Positions 14,722-23,237 are shown, counted from the first letter of the stretch. The stretch: DNA of 45,388 nt from an uncultured Aquimarina sp. (GCF_947500065.1 NZ_CANMQT010000020.1:1-45388), one strand, 5' to 3'. Numbers and translations: made by a program. Notes: a model not told the origin generated them from the sequence alone.

Positions 14722-15746
14722 AATATAATAGTAAGTGTTACTTTGAAGAGATTATCATTTTCTTCAATTAGTAATTGATGTTGCTTAGGGTATAGCAATT
14801 GTAATCTTTTTTTTGTGTTTTTTATCCCAATACCGCTTTCTTTCCAATTTGTTTCGATTTCCGATATTTTGTTTTCGTTATATGAGTTTTCACAATAAAA
14901 ATAGAATTGCGCTTCATTTAATATGGTTTTTATCTTTATGAGATGTTTTCTGCCTTTTAGAGTACTGGTATACTTAAATGCATTTTCGATAAAAGGTATC
15001 AATAATAATGGAGCTATTTCCTTTTGTGGATTATGAATATCTTCTAAAAAACTAACTTTTACTTTAGTTGACAATCGTTCTTCTTGTAAACTAATATAAT
15101 CTTTTATGTGAGTAATTTCTTTATCCAGTGTTACTTGTTTTTTTTGACCTTCGTGTAATAAGTATCTAAAACTATCTGATAATTTTAAAATTAAATCTGG
15201 TGTTTTTTCATCTTTTTTTAAAGCATTTGCATAAATATTATTCAGTGTATTAAATAAAAAATGAGGATTTACTTGTGCTTTAAGTGCGCTAAGTTCTGCT
15301 TGTTGTTTTTCTTGTTTTGTGGTCTCTAATTCTAACTGTTTTGCATATAGTTTCTTTACGGAGAATAGTGCAAAAAAACCTAAACTAAAGGAGGTATACG
15401 TGACTAAGCTAGAAATCATGGATCTCCATCGATGATCTTTATGATCCTCTTCCATATGAAAAAAAGAATCTGCATAATAATGAAAAAAGGCATTGCCAAT
15501 AAAGAGAAGTAGTACTAACAGTATATATTTTTGTTTGTTTTTTAAAGGAAAAAACCACAAATACATAATATACGTAGGAATACTATTAAAAAATAAAGCT
15601 ACTAACTCATGAGGGAAACTCATAGGATAGCCTCCTTCTCGCCCCAGAAACTTTACATACGGAAACAAAAGGACAATTCCCCAAAAGAGCAGATGTAACA
15701 GTGGTTCCGTTTTTTTTAATTTAATATATCTCGAATCTTTCTTCAT
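14718..15746 (-). CDS. LytS-like membrane sensor histidine kinase
   Basis: A 342-residue kinase of the His_kinase (LytS/YehU) class. Four hydrophobic helices span about residues 15-130 with no large periplasmic sensor domain. A coiled linker follows, then the phospho-acceptor motif NPHFLFNTLNN with His162 and an ATPase domain with PLLLIPFIENAFKYT (N box) and ESGIGIKNTKKRL (G box). It overlaps the LytTR regulator by 4 bp and follows a lipoprotein gene by 22 bp. The gene order suggests it senses the state of the barrel or lipoprotein, but how is not visible. Confidence 0.92.
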   Translation of the reverse strand: MKKDSRYIKLKKTEPLLHLLFWGIVLLFPYVKFLGREGGYPMSFPHELVALFFNSIPTYIMYLWFFPLKNKQKYILLVLLLFIGNAFFHYYADSFFHMEEDHKDHRWRSMISSLVTYTSFSLGFFALFSVKKLYAKQLELETTKQEKQQAELSALKAQVNPHFLFNTLNNIYANALKKDEKTPDLILKLSDSFRYLLHEGQKKQVTLDKEITHIKDYISLQEERLSTKVKVSFLEDIHNPQKEIAPLLLIPFIENAFKYTSTLKGRKHLIKIKTILNEAQFYFYCENSYNENKISEIETNWKESGIGIKNTKKRLQLLYPKQHQLLIEENDNLFKVTLTIIL

Positions 15747-15768
15747 AAATAGTACTAAGGTATTACTT

Positions 15769-16485
15769 TTATTGATGATGTATTGTCAAATCTTTTATAG
15801 ACGCTTTCGCAAGAATATTTTTACCTTCTATAGTACCACCACTTATTCTAAAAATTATGTGTCCACCCAAAAGAGGAGATGTGTCCTTATGCTCAAAAAC
15901 GATATCATCGTTTAGAGAAAACCAAACTTTTCCTTTTTCCTTTCCAATTTCTACAGTAACCCATTGATTAGGTATCATGATGTTATCTTGTTTTCTTAGG
16001 TGAAACTCACGTTCTAAAGAAGAAATGTTTTTATAGAAAAATGGAGTGTATCCATGAGATTTATTATTAAAAGTCAGGTTATAATGATTCATTTCTCTTC
16101 GCCATTTCCAAATATCTTCATTTTTGCTATTTTCTGGAGGTATTGTTAGTTGCAAAGTTTCACTACTGTCGGAAGCCGAGAATAATACTATTAGTACTGA
16201 AGCTTCAGACAAAGCTTTTATTTTGTATTGTAATACCATATCACCTTGATAATTTTTTGGGCTTATTAAAAAAAGACCATCAGAACTATCAATCTCTTCC
16301 ATAATAAATTCTTGATGTTGAATCGAAGTTTTTCCTTTTCCTAGAGTTTTCCATGTAATAAGTTCTTCTGAAGTGATTTTTTCTTCTATATCTTTATTTG
16401 ATTCACATCCAGTTAGTATCAAACCAAAAATTATTAATGCTACAAACGAATGAAAACCTACCTTTTTTATATAATATTTCATCAT
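15769..16485 (-). CDS. Lipoprotein with probable lectin-like (DUF1961/DUF6250-type) domain
   Basis: The start is placed at the ATG-ATG pair at 16485/16482, 11-14 bp past the stop of the barrel gene; a longer reading frame to 16635 overlaps that gene and hides the signal. From there the protein has about 239 residues with a lipoprotein signal ending in ILTGC. The mature part is beta-rich (WKTLGKGKTSIQHQEF, LQYKIKAL, WVTVEIGKEKGKVWFSLND) and ends NILAKASIKDLTIHH, a layout typical of concanavalin A-like glycan-binding domains. The family name is an inference. It lies between the barrel and the kinase in one operon and could be a surface or periplasmic sensing partner. Confidence 0.7.
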   Translation of the reverse strand: MMKYYIKKVGFHSFVALIIFGLILTGCESNKDIEEKITSEELITWKTLGKGKTSIQHQEFIMEEIDSSDGLFLISPKNYQGDMVLQYKIKALSEASVLIVLFSASDSSETLQLTIPPENSKNEDIWKWRREMNHYNLTFNNKSHGYTPFFYKNISSLEREFHLRKQDNIMIPNQWVTVEIGKEKGKVWFSLNDDIVFEHKDTSPLLGGHIIFRISGGTIEGKNILAKASIKDLTIHHQ

Positions 16486-16495
16486 GGCTAATTGT

Positions 16496-18823
16496 TTAAT
16501 TATTAGAGTCATTATGTCTATATTCTCTTTCTTTTCTTTTTCTCTCTTTATTTTTGTTTTTAAAGAGGGAGTAATTAATACTAAATAAAAATCCGAGAGT
16601 TTGTGATTGGAACTTCCATACAGTACTTTGATCAAATTCTGCGGTACGTATATTTCGTTTCATCAAATTATCATCAAGTACATCTATTACTCTTAAATTG
16701 GCTGTCAACTTATTTTTTAGCAATTTTGCTCTTATTGCCCAATCAACTCTATTTCTGGGCTCTATAAAATCGAAAGCATTTTGTCGTTTTGGTGTATACC
16801 GATACGTAATATCAGTGCTTATTTTTTTAGATATTTTGAAGGTGTTTTTGAATTGTAGATTGGATGAGTATAAATTATCCCAGGTATTCAGGTTGTTTTT
16901 ATCCACCTTTGTATAGTAGTAATTTCCTGTAAAAAATGCATCCCAAAACTTGGCCATTTTATAAGATACAGTTGTTTCTATACCCAAAGAATGGTTGATC
17001 CCTATATTCTGAAATGAGATTACTTGTATGTTTTCATCCTCAATATCCTGTACCCATAGAATAACATCTTTTCGGTAGCGGTAAAAAGTAGCAACTGACC
17101 AATTCAATTTTTTACCATTATTTTGATAATTCAATTCAATATTATCACTGTATTCAGGTTTTAAATTTGGATTACCATCAAATCTAAAAAATGGATTTCC
17201 TAGTTGAAATGGATTAATATGGTGTAAGTTAGGCCTTGAAACACGTTTGCTGTATCCTATTCCGAATGTGGTACTTTCATTAAATTTATAAGAAAGATGT
17301 ATCGATGGGAATAGGTTAGAAAATTTTAAATCTGTGTTTGATGAGTTTAAAGTATTCTCAGATTCTGAGGAAAAGATTTCATACCGTAATCCTATTTGCC
17401 AATCCAATTTATAAGCACTGAATTTGGTAAGTCCATAAAAACCCATAAGTTCTTCTTTATAAGCAAATACATTATTTGTTTCGTCCGTTTGGTTTGATCT
17501 AAAATATTGATTGTTTTTTGAGTTGCTTTTGTTCCAAGAAACCCCTGTTTCTAAGAGTACTTTCTTTGAAATAGGTAAGGAGTAATCCAAAGACAATGTA
17601 TGAATCCTATTATCTTCTGTTATAAGTTGATCGAATAAGAATATAGTATCTTCAAAATCGGAAGCTGGATAATCATTTTTATTGTTGTTGAAGTTATAAT
17701 CTAACTCCAAGAAATGTCCTGCCTTAGAAAATTCACGACGATAATTCGCATTAAGTACAGATGTTAGATGTGTATGTTCGGAATTTCTAGTGTATGTAAA
17801 ATCCTCTCGATCAGTTAAGTTAAAATATTGAGATCTGTTATAAAAACTATGATAATCATCGGTATAATCAAAGGCGATAGAAAATTCATTATGTTTATCG
17901 GTAAAGAAATCTAATCCGATAGCTCCTTTTCTGATCATTCCGTTAAAATCGTAGGGTGTGAATATTCCTTGAGTATCACCATCTATAAATGTTCTATTGA
18001 TAGTTTGTTTACTGTCCATTTCTCTTCCTGATTGTGAAGCATTAAATCTAACATTCATAAATGATAGGTTATAATTACCTTGGACTCCATATCCATATCG
18101 TTTTGTCCCAATAGAAGTATTGAGATTCATGTTTAGTCCTGTATTTAGCTCTCTTTTCAGAATTATATTAATGATACCAGATAGCCCATCTGCTTGGTAT
18201 TTTGCAGATGGAGAAGTTATAATTTCTACACTTTTTATGGTAGACGAAGGTATTTGTTCTAATAATTCTGTGGCATTTAAGGAGGAAGGTTTGCCATTGA
18301 TTAATAATCGTACATTATCACTTCCTCTTAAAGATAAACTACCGGTTCCAAGGTCTGTTTGTATATCTGCAATTTGATCAAAAGCTTCTAATGCTGTTGT
18401 TCCTGATTGTTGGATGTCAGCTCCTATATTTATGATTTTTCGATCGATTTTAAGCTGTGTAGTTGTGCGATTTCCTTCTATAATCACTTCATCTAACGTA
18501 CTGACTTTTGATGTTAGTTCGATTATAATGTTTTCAGAAGTATTAAGTTCTGTAAACTGACCTAGTCGGGTTTCATACCCAATAAAACTAACTTCGTACG
18601 ATGTAAATGCTTCTGTGAGTTTTATTCGAAACAGACCTTTGTCATCTGTAGAAGCACCATCAATCAATTCTCTTTTATCATTATAGATGGCAATAGTTGC
18701 AAAGGGAATTATCTCATGGGTAGATATATCTTTCACAATTCCTGTGAAAGTATCAATTTCCTGAGCGGTCGTGATTAGCGACCCTAGGATTGAAAATAAT
18801 ATAAGAGTTACTGTCCGTATCAT
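16496..18823 (-). CDS. TonB-dependent-receptor-like outer-membrane beta-barrel with CarboxypepD_reg N-domain
   Basis: A 775-residue outer-membrane protein. The first ATG is 18823; the frame opens with a TTG at 18844. A signal peptide (MIRTVTLILFSILGSLITTA) precedes a CarboxypepD_reg-like domain (about 25-100: FTGIVKDISTHEIIPFATI, then VSFIGYETR). A plug domain with LRGSDNVRLLINGKPSS and SGIINIILKREL comes next, then a long barrel ending near FLFSINYSLF. This is the flavobacterial outer-membrane beta-barrel family 3 type. No SusD partner is present. Instead a lipoprotein and a LytS/LytTR pair follow in the operon, so it may serve signalling as well as uptake. Confidence 0.88.
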   Translation of the reverse strand: MIRTVTLILFSILGSLITTAQEIDTFTGIVKDISTHEIIPFATIAIYNDKRELIDGASTDDKGLFRIKLTEAFTSYEVSFIGYETRLGQFTELNTSENIIIELTSKVSTLDEVIIEGNRTTTQLKIDRKIINIGADIQQSGTTALEAFDQIADIQTDLGTGSLSLRGSDNVRLLINGKPSSLNATELLEQIPSSTIKSVEIITSPSAKYQADGLSGIINIILKRELNTGLNMNLNTSIGTKRYGYGVQGNYNLSFMNVRFNASQSGREMDSKQTINRTFIDGDTQGIFTPYDFNGMIRKGAIGLDFFTDKHNEFSIAFDYTDDYHSFYNRSQYFNLTDREDFTYTRNSEHTHLTSVLNANYRREFSKAGHFLELDYNFNNNKNDYPASDFEDTIFLFDQLITEDNRIHTLSLDYSLPISKKVLLETGVSWNKSNSKNNQYFRSNQTDETNNVFAYKEELMGFYGLTKFSAYKLDWQIGLRYEIFSSESENTLNSSNTDLKFSNLFPSIHLSYKFNESTTFGIGYSKRVSRPNLHHINPFQLGNPFFRFDGNPNLKPEYSDNIELNYQNNGKKLNWSVATFYRYRKDVILWVQDIEDENIQVISFQNIGINHSLGIETTVSYKMAKFWDAFFTGNYYYTKVDKNNLNTWDNLYSSNLQFKNTFKISKKISTDITYRYTPKRQNAFDFIEPRNRVDWAIRAKLLKNKLTANLRVIDVLDDNLMKRNIRTAEFDQSTVWKFQSQTLGFLFSINYSLFKNKNKERKRKEREYRHNDSNN

Positions 18824-19017
18824 TTTTTGATTTTGATATTTCAAAAGTGATACTCTTATCTTTTTTATGAAATTTTAATCTGTGAATGTCCCTAATTTCT
18901 CTGTTAACAATACTTTTAATAAAATCATAAATATTATATAATTAACATTTTATAGCGCAACTCTGATCAAGATTAGACATCTACATTATTGTATTTATTA
19001 ACCTTATACACAAAACA

Positions 19018-19413
19018 ATGAGACGTTTATATTTTTTAATGGTTTTTGTTGTATTTATTAGTTGCAGTAATGATGATGACACTAATAATACAGCCATAGG
19101 TTTACAAGGGGAGTGGAATCTGGTGAATATTACTGGTGGATTTGCAGGAGTAAATCAAGATTTTGAAAAAGGAACAATTATTTGGGATTTTAATGAGTCC
19201 GATACTATGGTAACAGTAACTAATAATAGTACTATTACAGGTGTATATGATGGTTTTCCTTCTGGAACATATACCTATTCTATTGTTGCGCCTGCTGATA
19301 TTGATGAACTAGTTGTTAATGAAATTAACCTGGGAACATTTAGTACTACATCTGATAGTTTTACCGTTAATCAGCAGTTTAGAGATGGATTCGAGATCAG
19401 GTTTGAACGGTAA
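19018..19413 (+). CDS. Small lipoprotein with lipocalin-like domain (copy 1)
   Basis: A 131-residue lipoprotein. The signal ends in VVFISC, followed by an Asn/Asp-rich spacer (SNDDDTNNT) typical of Bacteroidota lipoproteins. The mature domain starts LQGEWNLVNITGG and is rich in beta strands, as in short lipocalin-like META-type proteins. It is a tandem paralogue of the gene at 19497, 83 bp downstream. The two share the LQGxWNLVN start, the VxNNSTxT block, the SGTYTYS strand and the FRFER end. The ligand is unknown. Confidence 0.75.
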   Translation: MRRLYFLMVFVVFISCSNDDDTNNTAIGLQGEWNLVNITGGFAGVNQDFEKGTIIWDFNESDTMVTVTNNSTITGVYDGFPSGTYTYSIVAPADIDELVVNEINLGTFSTTSDSFTVNQQFRDGFEIRFER

Positions 19414-19496
19414 TTAAATTTAGTCACTCATTTTTAGACGCAACCAATATAGAAGTATACCATCTATTAAGAGAATTAACTTTTAAATTATAAAAC

Positions 19497-19886
19497 ATGA
19501 AACGCTTCTATCTAGTATTACTTTCGATTATCCTTTTCAGTTGTAGTAATGATGATGATAACTCAGAACCTACACTTCAGGGTGCTTGGAATCTCGTTAA
19601 TGTATCAGGAGGTATCACTGGGTTGGATGAAGATATAGCTAAGGGAGTTGTTGTTTGGGATTTTAATACAACCTCAGGGATGGTTACGATCGTTAACAAT
19701 AGTACAACAACTACTGCAAATACATTGTTAGCATCAGGAACATATACATATAGTGTTTCGGCTCCAGCGGATGCAGACTTGCTTATTGTTAATGAAGTTG
19801 ATTATGGCAGATTAAACTTGGAAAATACTGTGTTTACTATAACAGAAGGCGCTATTGATGGGTTTACTTTTCGTTTTGAACGATAA
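19497..19886 (+). CDS. Small lipoprotein with lipocalin-like domain (copy 2)
   Basis: A 129-residue lipoprotein with signal MKRFYLVLLSIILFSC and an Asp-rich spacer, then LQGAWNLVNVSGGITG. It matches the upstream gene along its whole length, with the most change in the loops (ATTTANTLLA against the copy-1 loop). Local gene duplication followed by divergence is likely. A strong stem-loop at 19896-19940 ends the pair. Confidence 0.75.
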   Translation: MKRFYLVLLSIILFSCSNDDDNSEPTLQGAWNLVNVSGGITGLDEDIAKGVVVWDFNTTSGMVTIVNNSTTTTANTLLASGTYTYSVSAPADADLLIVNEVDYGRLNLENTVFTITEGAIDGFTFRFER

Positions 19887-19895
19887 TAATACTTA

Positions 19896-19940
19896 AATAT
19901 TCTTGCCGCTTTTGTATAAATTAAAAACGGCAAGAGTATT
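19896..19940. terminator. Stem-loop between convergent genes
   Basis: AATATTCTTGCCG (19896-19908) pairs with CGGCAAGAGTATT (19928-19940), with one mismatch and a 19-nt AT-rich loop. It lies between the lipoprotein pair and the convergent DUF4139 gene. There is no long T-run on either side. Confidence 0.55.
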
Positions 19941-19954
19941 CAGAAACGGAAGGG

Positions 19955-21823
19955 TTATAAATTAACTCTTTTGTTTTTAGGATATTTCAGTTGATAAGAA
20001 AAGTGTTTTTCCAATTGTGCTTTAGGTTTTACTGTTAATTTCCATTTTATGATTCCCGTTTTAGGATCGTAGTTGGCTTCATTAGTTTCGATGTTGTCGA
20101 CTTTGATTTCTTTATTTTGAGAAATAGGAATTCGATCTTCGAGAATCAAGTGAATCGTATTTTGTTTGTTATTTTTTAATTGTATAGAATACCCAAGATC
20201 TACAATTCTATTGCTTCCATAAAAAGATTTGCTTTTAAAGTTTTTTAAAGGCTCTCTTTTTACTACAATATTCGGATCAGTTCCTAATGAGATCATCAAG
20301 CTATCGGTTGTTGCTTGTGGATCAATATTTGTTTTACCGGCGTAACTACCTTCAAAATAAATGTTTGCTTCTCCTGCTAATAGATCAAACTGTTCCCAAT
20401 TTCCTAGTTTGGCAGTTAAAAATACATTTTCATTGAGTTCTGGAGCTACATAATAACTGTAATCAGCATTCATATCAAAATTATCAATTTCTATAGTAGT
20501 GATATCACTATTGGATTTGATAGTATATTTCTTTTTGATCACAAATCGGGTATTTGTAATCCCTTCTTCTTTGGCTTCAACAGTAACATTATAGGCTTCT
20601 TTTTTTCTTTTTGTTTTCTTCCTGGGTGCTTTTCTATACCCTGATGAAGTTCCATATGCTGTTATAACGACTTCCTCAAGTGCGCTGCTATCTTCTTCAA
20701 GGCTTAGGTTGACGACTGAACTTCCTATAGTTATTTCTTCTGTAGTATAACCAAGGTATGAGAATGATAATTGTTTTCCCTGTTGGATGGGAATGGTATA
20801 CCTACCGTCAAAATCTGTTACAGCGCCATTACTAGATCCTTTTTCTACTACATTAACTCCAGGAAGCGGAAGTCCTTTTTCATCTGTAATAATGCCGCTA
20901 ACAGTTTTTATATTTGGATTATAGGTAGAGGAATATCTATTTACGGCACTTCTTTTTTTATAATTACCATAACTAAAGTTTAGGTACCTTGTTGTAAGAT
21001 CTGGCCTTATGTTATTAGTATTAGGATCACCTGTGGATAAGATAACTTTTGTGTTATTCCAATCGCTACCGGTTTTTTGATATACATTGGCTTTGTAGGT
21101 TATCTTAAGAGGAGTATCCGTGTTTTTTGATTTGATGTCATACAAAGGAAACCATCCTGCGTCGCTTACATTATACTTTAGTTTTAATGCAAGATTCGTG
21201 GCAGTAGACACATTTATTTTCACCTTGATTTCTCCTCTTTCTTCTTTTGTGTGATCACTAAGTCTATCAATTTGATTGGTGATACTTCTAATTTCATTGT
21301 GTAATTTATTTTTTTGGAGATTGATATTGTATGTTTCATTCTCTATAGCTACAGATCTTTCTCTATAATAGGTAGATATTTGTTTTACTTTGTCTAATGA
21401 AAGCGCAGTTTGACCGCTACCTATTTGTTGATTATTTTCTAATACCTTCTTTTCCTGATTGAGCCCTGAGAGTAGGTTTTCCAAGTTGTTTTTCTGTAAT
21501 AATAATTGTTCTAGCTGATGTTCTAATGACTCTAGTTCTTTCGAATTCTTTTTCTTTTCTAAATAATTGATTCCATAATTTATGGATAAAATAGAGGCGT
21601 TTTTTAAACCTGAAATTTGTATACTGTTTTCATCTATTTTGTTAGAAAGATCATAGAATATAATTTCATTCACTCCAGGCAGTATGTCTGTTAAAGCAGT
21701 TCTTTGTATTCTAGCTCCTGATACATAGACGGTTACTTCTTTAATGGTAGAGGATACTCTTTTCTCGTTATTACCAAAAATGATAGTTGGTAGTAGTACT
21801 ATAAGTAAGGTAAAGATTCTCAT
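19955..21823 (-). CDS. DUF4139 (MuiA-like) protein with inserted CarboxypepD_reg domain
   Basis: The start is placed at ATG 21823, where a signal peptide begins (MRIFTLLIVLLPTIIFG); a longer frame to 21886 adds a non-signal tail. The protein has 622 residues. An N-terminal DUF4140-like strand region (VSSTIKEVTVYVSGARIQR) is followed by a long coiled coil (about 85-195) and the first part of DUF4139 (LKYNVSDAGWFPLYDI). At about 306-391 a complete CarboxypepD_reg domain is inserted (VSGIITDEKGLPLPGVNV, then ALEEVVITAYG), the piece normally found at the front of SusC-type receptors. DUF4139 then resumes. The family is named after a mucoidy inhibitor, but the function here is unknown. Confidence 0.82.
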   Translation of the reverse strand: MRIFTLLIVLLPTIIFGNNEKRVSSTIKEVTVYVSGARIQRTALTDILPGVNEIIFYDLSNKIDENSIQISGLKNASILSINYGINYLEKKKNSKELESLEHQLEQLLLQKNNLENLLSGLNQEKKVLENNQQIGSGQTALSLDKVKQISTYYRERSVAIENETYNINLQKNKLHNEIRSITNQIDRLSDHTKEERGEIKVKINVSTATNLALKLKYNVSDAGWFPLYDIKSKNTDTPLKITYKANVYQKTGSDWNNTKVILSTGDPNTNNIRPDLTTRYLNFSYGNYKKRSAVNRYSSTYNPNIKTVSGIITDEKGLPLPGVNVVEKGSSNGAVTDFDGRYTIPIQQGKQLSFSYLGYTTEEITIGSSVVNLSLEEDSSALEEVVITAYGTSSGYRKAPRKKTKRKKEAYNVTVEAKEEGITNTRFVIKKKYTIKSNSDITTIEIDNFDMNADYSYYVAPELNENVFLTAKLGNWEQFDLLAGEANIYFEGSYAGKTNIDPQATTDSLMISLGTDPNIVVKREPLKNFKSKSFYGSNRIVDLGYSIQLKNNKQNTIHLILEDRIPISQNKEIKVDNIETNEANYDPKTGIIKWKLTVKPKAQLEKHFSYQLKYPKNKRVNL

Positions 21824-21977
21824 AATTATATGATGTTTTTGGATTTTAAACGAAAATATAACTGTGGTACATAAAAATAAACTCATATTGAGTGAAGTAT
21901 CTTTTTGATTGAGTAAATCCTTATAAGTACTTAGTTTACAGTCTGAAAAAGCTGTGAGTACCTTGTAAATAAAGAAA

Positions 21978-21996
21978 ATAGGGGGAAAACCCCTAT
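21978..21996. promoter_or_regulatory. GGGG-CCCC palindrome upstream of small membrane protein gene
   Basis: ATAGGGG (21978-21984) and CCCCTAT (21990-21996) flank GAAAA. It lies 46 bp upstream of a -7-like box (TACTTTTG, 22042-22049) and about 90 bp before the ATG at 22086. A similar but shorter AGGGAT/ATCCCT dyad precedes the protease gene at 27189-27202. It may be an operator. Confidence 0.35.
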
Positions 21997-22041
21997 ATGA
22001 TTTCTAGCTAAAGTCCCCTTAATTTGTGTGATAGATAAATA

Positions 22042-22049
22042 TACTTTTG
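22042..22049 (+). promoter_or_regulatory. -7 box of the small membrane protein gene at 22086
   Basis: TACTTTTG fits TAnnTTTG. A TTG lies 15 bp upstream (22024-22026), slightly closer than usual. The leader would be about 30 nt. Confidence 0.45.
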
Positions 22050-22085
22050 TACCACACTTATTAATAAACCTTAAATACACTCATT

Positions 22086-22265
22086 ATGAAACGGCTTTTT
22101 CTACCCATAGCTTTAATATCATTTGCAGTTATATGTCTAAGTATAGTACATATAGATAATGTGAATAAGCTAGATGAAGAATACAATCAATTACGAGAGA
22201 AGCATAAAATAGAGAACAGCTCTGAGAGTGAAATTACAGCTACTCAGAAGTTGGATACTAAATGA
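22086..22265 (+). CDS. Tiny single-pass membrane protein (59 residues), paralogue 1
   Basis: ATG 22086 to TGA 22263-22265. The protein starts MKRLFLPIALISFAVICLS, a hydrophobic anchor or signal, followed by VHIDNVNKLDEEYNQLREKH and a charged tail. It aligns with the 45-residue product at 22607: both have MK-x-L-x-LP, a Cys at 17, then VH-(I/M)-DN-x-N-x-L-(D/E)-E. Conservation across two nearby copies supports real coding despite the size. It has a promoter-like box upstream and a terminator downstream. After the TGA the same frame stays open for 18 hydrophilic codons (to 22322), so an ancestral longer form is possible. Function unknown. Confidence 0.65.
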   Translation: MKRLFLPIALISFAVICLSIVHIDNVNKLDEEYNQLREKHKIENSSESEITATQKLDTK

Positions 22266-22361
22266 ACAGCTGAAAAAGATACGTTACAAACCAATAAACA
22301 AAAGGGAACATTGGAAGAATAAAAAAGGAAAACAAAAAAAGTAACGGATAACCGCCAAATG

Positions 22362-22395
22362 ACTGTCTTACTAATTGTAGTAAGGCAGTTTTTTG
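22362..22395 (+). terminator. Intrinsic terminator after the first tiny membrane protein gene
   Basis: ACTGTCTTACTA (22362-22373) pairs with TAGTAAGGCAGT (22378-22389), a 12-bp stem with one G-T pair and a 4-nt loop, then TTTTTG. Confidence 0.85.
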
Positions 22396-22472
22396 TTTAT
22401 TAAACAATTGATATATGAATATTTAATAGGATAATATAAAGGGTTTTTTATGGGTGTTAGAATAGTAATCTA

Positions 22473-22504
22473 ACGAATTCTAATTAAGTGCCTACGAATT
22501 CTAA
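22473..22504. repeat. Pair of 11-bp direct repeats, 21-bp period
   Basis: ACGAATTCTAA occurs at 22473-22483 and 22494-22504. A two-turn period is how LytTR-type and similar activators contact paired direct repeats. No regulator can be assigned. Confidence 0.4.
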
Positions 22505-22606
22505 AAGTACTGCTGTGGTAGAACACAATCATGATTACTTTTAAACCGTAATTAAAGAATGGTCTTTTTTTGCTCCCAAGTTATTTTAAACCCAAAATAA
22601 AATAGA

Positions 22607-22744
22607 ATGAAGCAATTGTTATTACCGGTAGTTCTGATATGTTTTACAATATTCTGTTTAGGATTTGTACATATGGACAATATGAATGAACTGGAGAAAG
22701 AGAGAAATAGTATTGAAAAAACGGATACTCAAGAAATATCTTGA
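22607..22744 (+). CDS. Tiny single-pass membrane protein (45 residues), paralogue 2
   Basis: ATG 22607 to TGA 22742-22744. It starts MKQLLLPVVLICFTIFCLGF, then VHMDNMNELEKERNSIEK and a short polar tail. It matches the 59-residue product at 22086 in the anchor, in the VHxDNxNxLxxE turn and in the charged helix. It could be a small membrane regulator or a very short lipoprotein-like anchor, though no clear lipobox is seen. The gene ends 24 bp before the convergent DCC-family gene. Confidence 0.62.
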   Translation: MKQLLLPVVLICFTIFCLGFVHMDNMNELEKERNSIEKTDTQEIS

Positions 22745-22768
22745 TGTCGAAAATATATTTTAACCGAT

Positions 22769-23179
22769 TTAATCAATAAATAGAGCTTTTAGCTCCGGAG
22801 TTGGAATCACACAATTATCTCTTTTGCCAAACCATTTGTATCTGTTTTTAGCAATAATGTCATAGATCCAATCTCTTAAGATTTTAGGAAAAAGAAGAAA
22901 GACAGAAAGTAACGGATAACCACCAGACAGCTGCTTTGCTATATGTAAAGCAGCTGTTGATTTATGATAATATGCCACAGAAGGTTCTATTAGTAGAATG
23001 GTATCTAGTTTTGAAGTGTCAATACCAATTTCTGAAGCTAATTTTTTACCTATTTCACTTTGTAAAGATGCATATCTGAATACATCATTCTTATCTCTTT
23101 TAATAATGAAATTAACAGCACCATTACAGAGATTACAGACTCCATCGAATAATATGATTTTTTTTCCTTCGATATTCAT
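22769..23179 (-). CDS. DCC-family thiol-disulfide oxidoreductase-like protein
   Basis: A 136-residue protein of the DCC (DUF393) family, named for the DxxCxxC motif seen here as FDGVCNLC (Asp12, Cys15, Cys18). The rest, with RYASLQSEIGKKLA, SGGYPLLSVFLLFPKILRDWIYDIIAKNRYKWFG in overlapping segments and a cysteine near the C-terminus, is typical and about the normal length. The family is thioredoxin-like with an uncertain redox partner. It is probably soluble or membrane-associated on the cytoplasmic side. Confidence 0.9.
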   Translation of the reverse strand: MNIEGKKIILFDGVCNLCNGAVNFIIKRDKNDVFRYASLQSEIGKKLASEIGIDTSKLDTILLIEPSVAYYHKSTAALHIAKQLSGGYPLLSVFLLFPKILRDWIYDIIAKNRYKWFGKRDNCVIPTPELKALFID

Positions 23180-23237
23180 AGTACAAAGATAAGTACGAAT
23201 TAGGAATTCTTGATAGGCATTATCATTTCATTAAGAA

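Larger units (their letters stand above)
22266..22606. other. Intergenic region with terminator and 21-bp-spaced direct repeats
   Basis: There is no convincing gene. It holds the strong terminator at 22362-22395 and two copies of ACGAATTCTAA (22473-22483, 22494-22504) spaced exactly 21 bp apart, two helical turns, ahead of the second tiny membrane protein. Confidence 0.5.

Noticed and set aside
15769..16635. Longer start for the lipoprotein between barrel and kinase
   Set aside because: It would overlap the barrel gene by about 140 bp and bury the lipoprotein signal; the ATG pair at 16485/16482 fits better.
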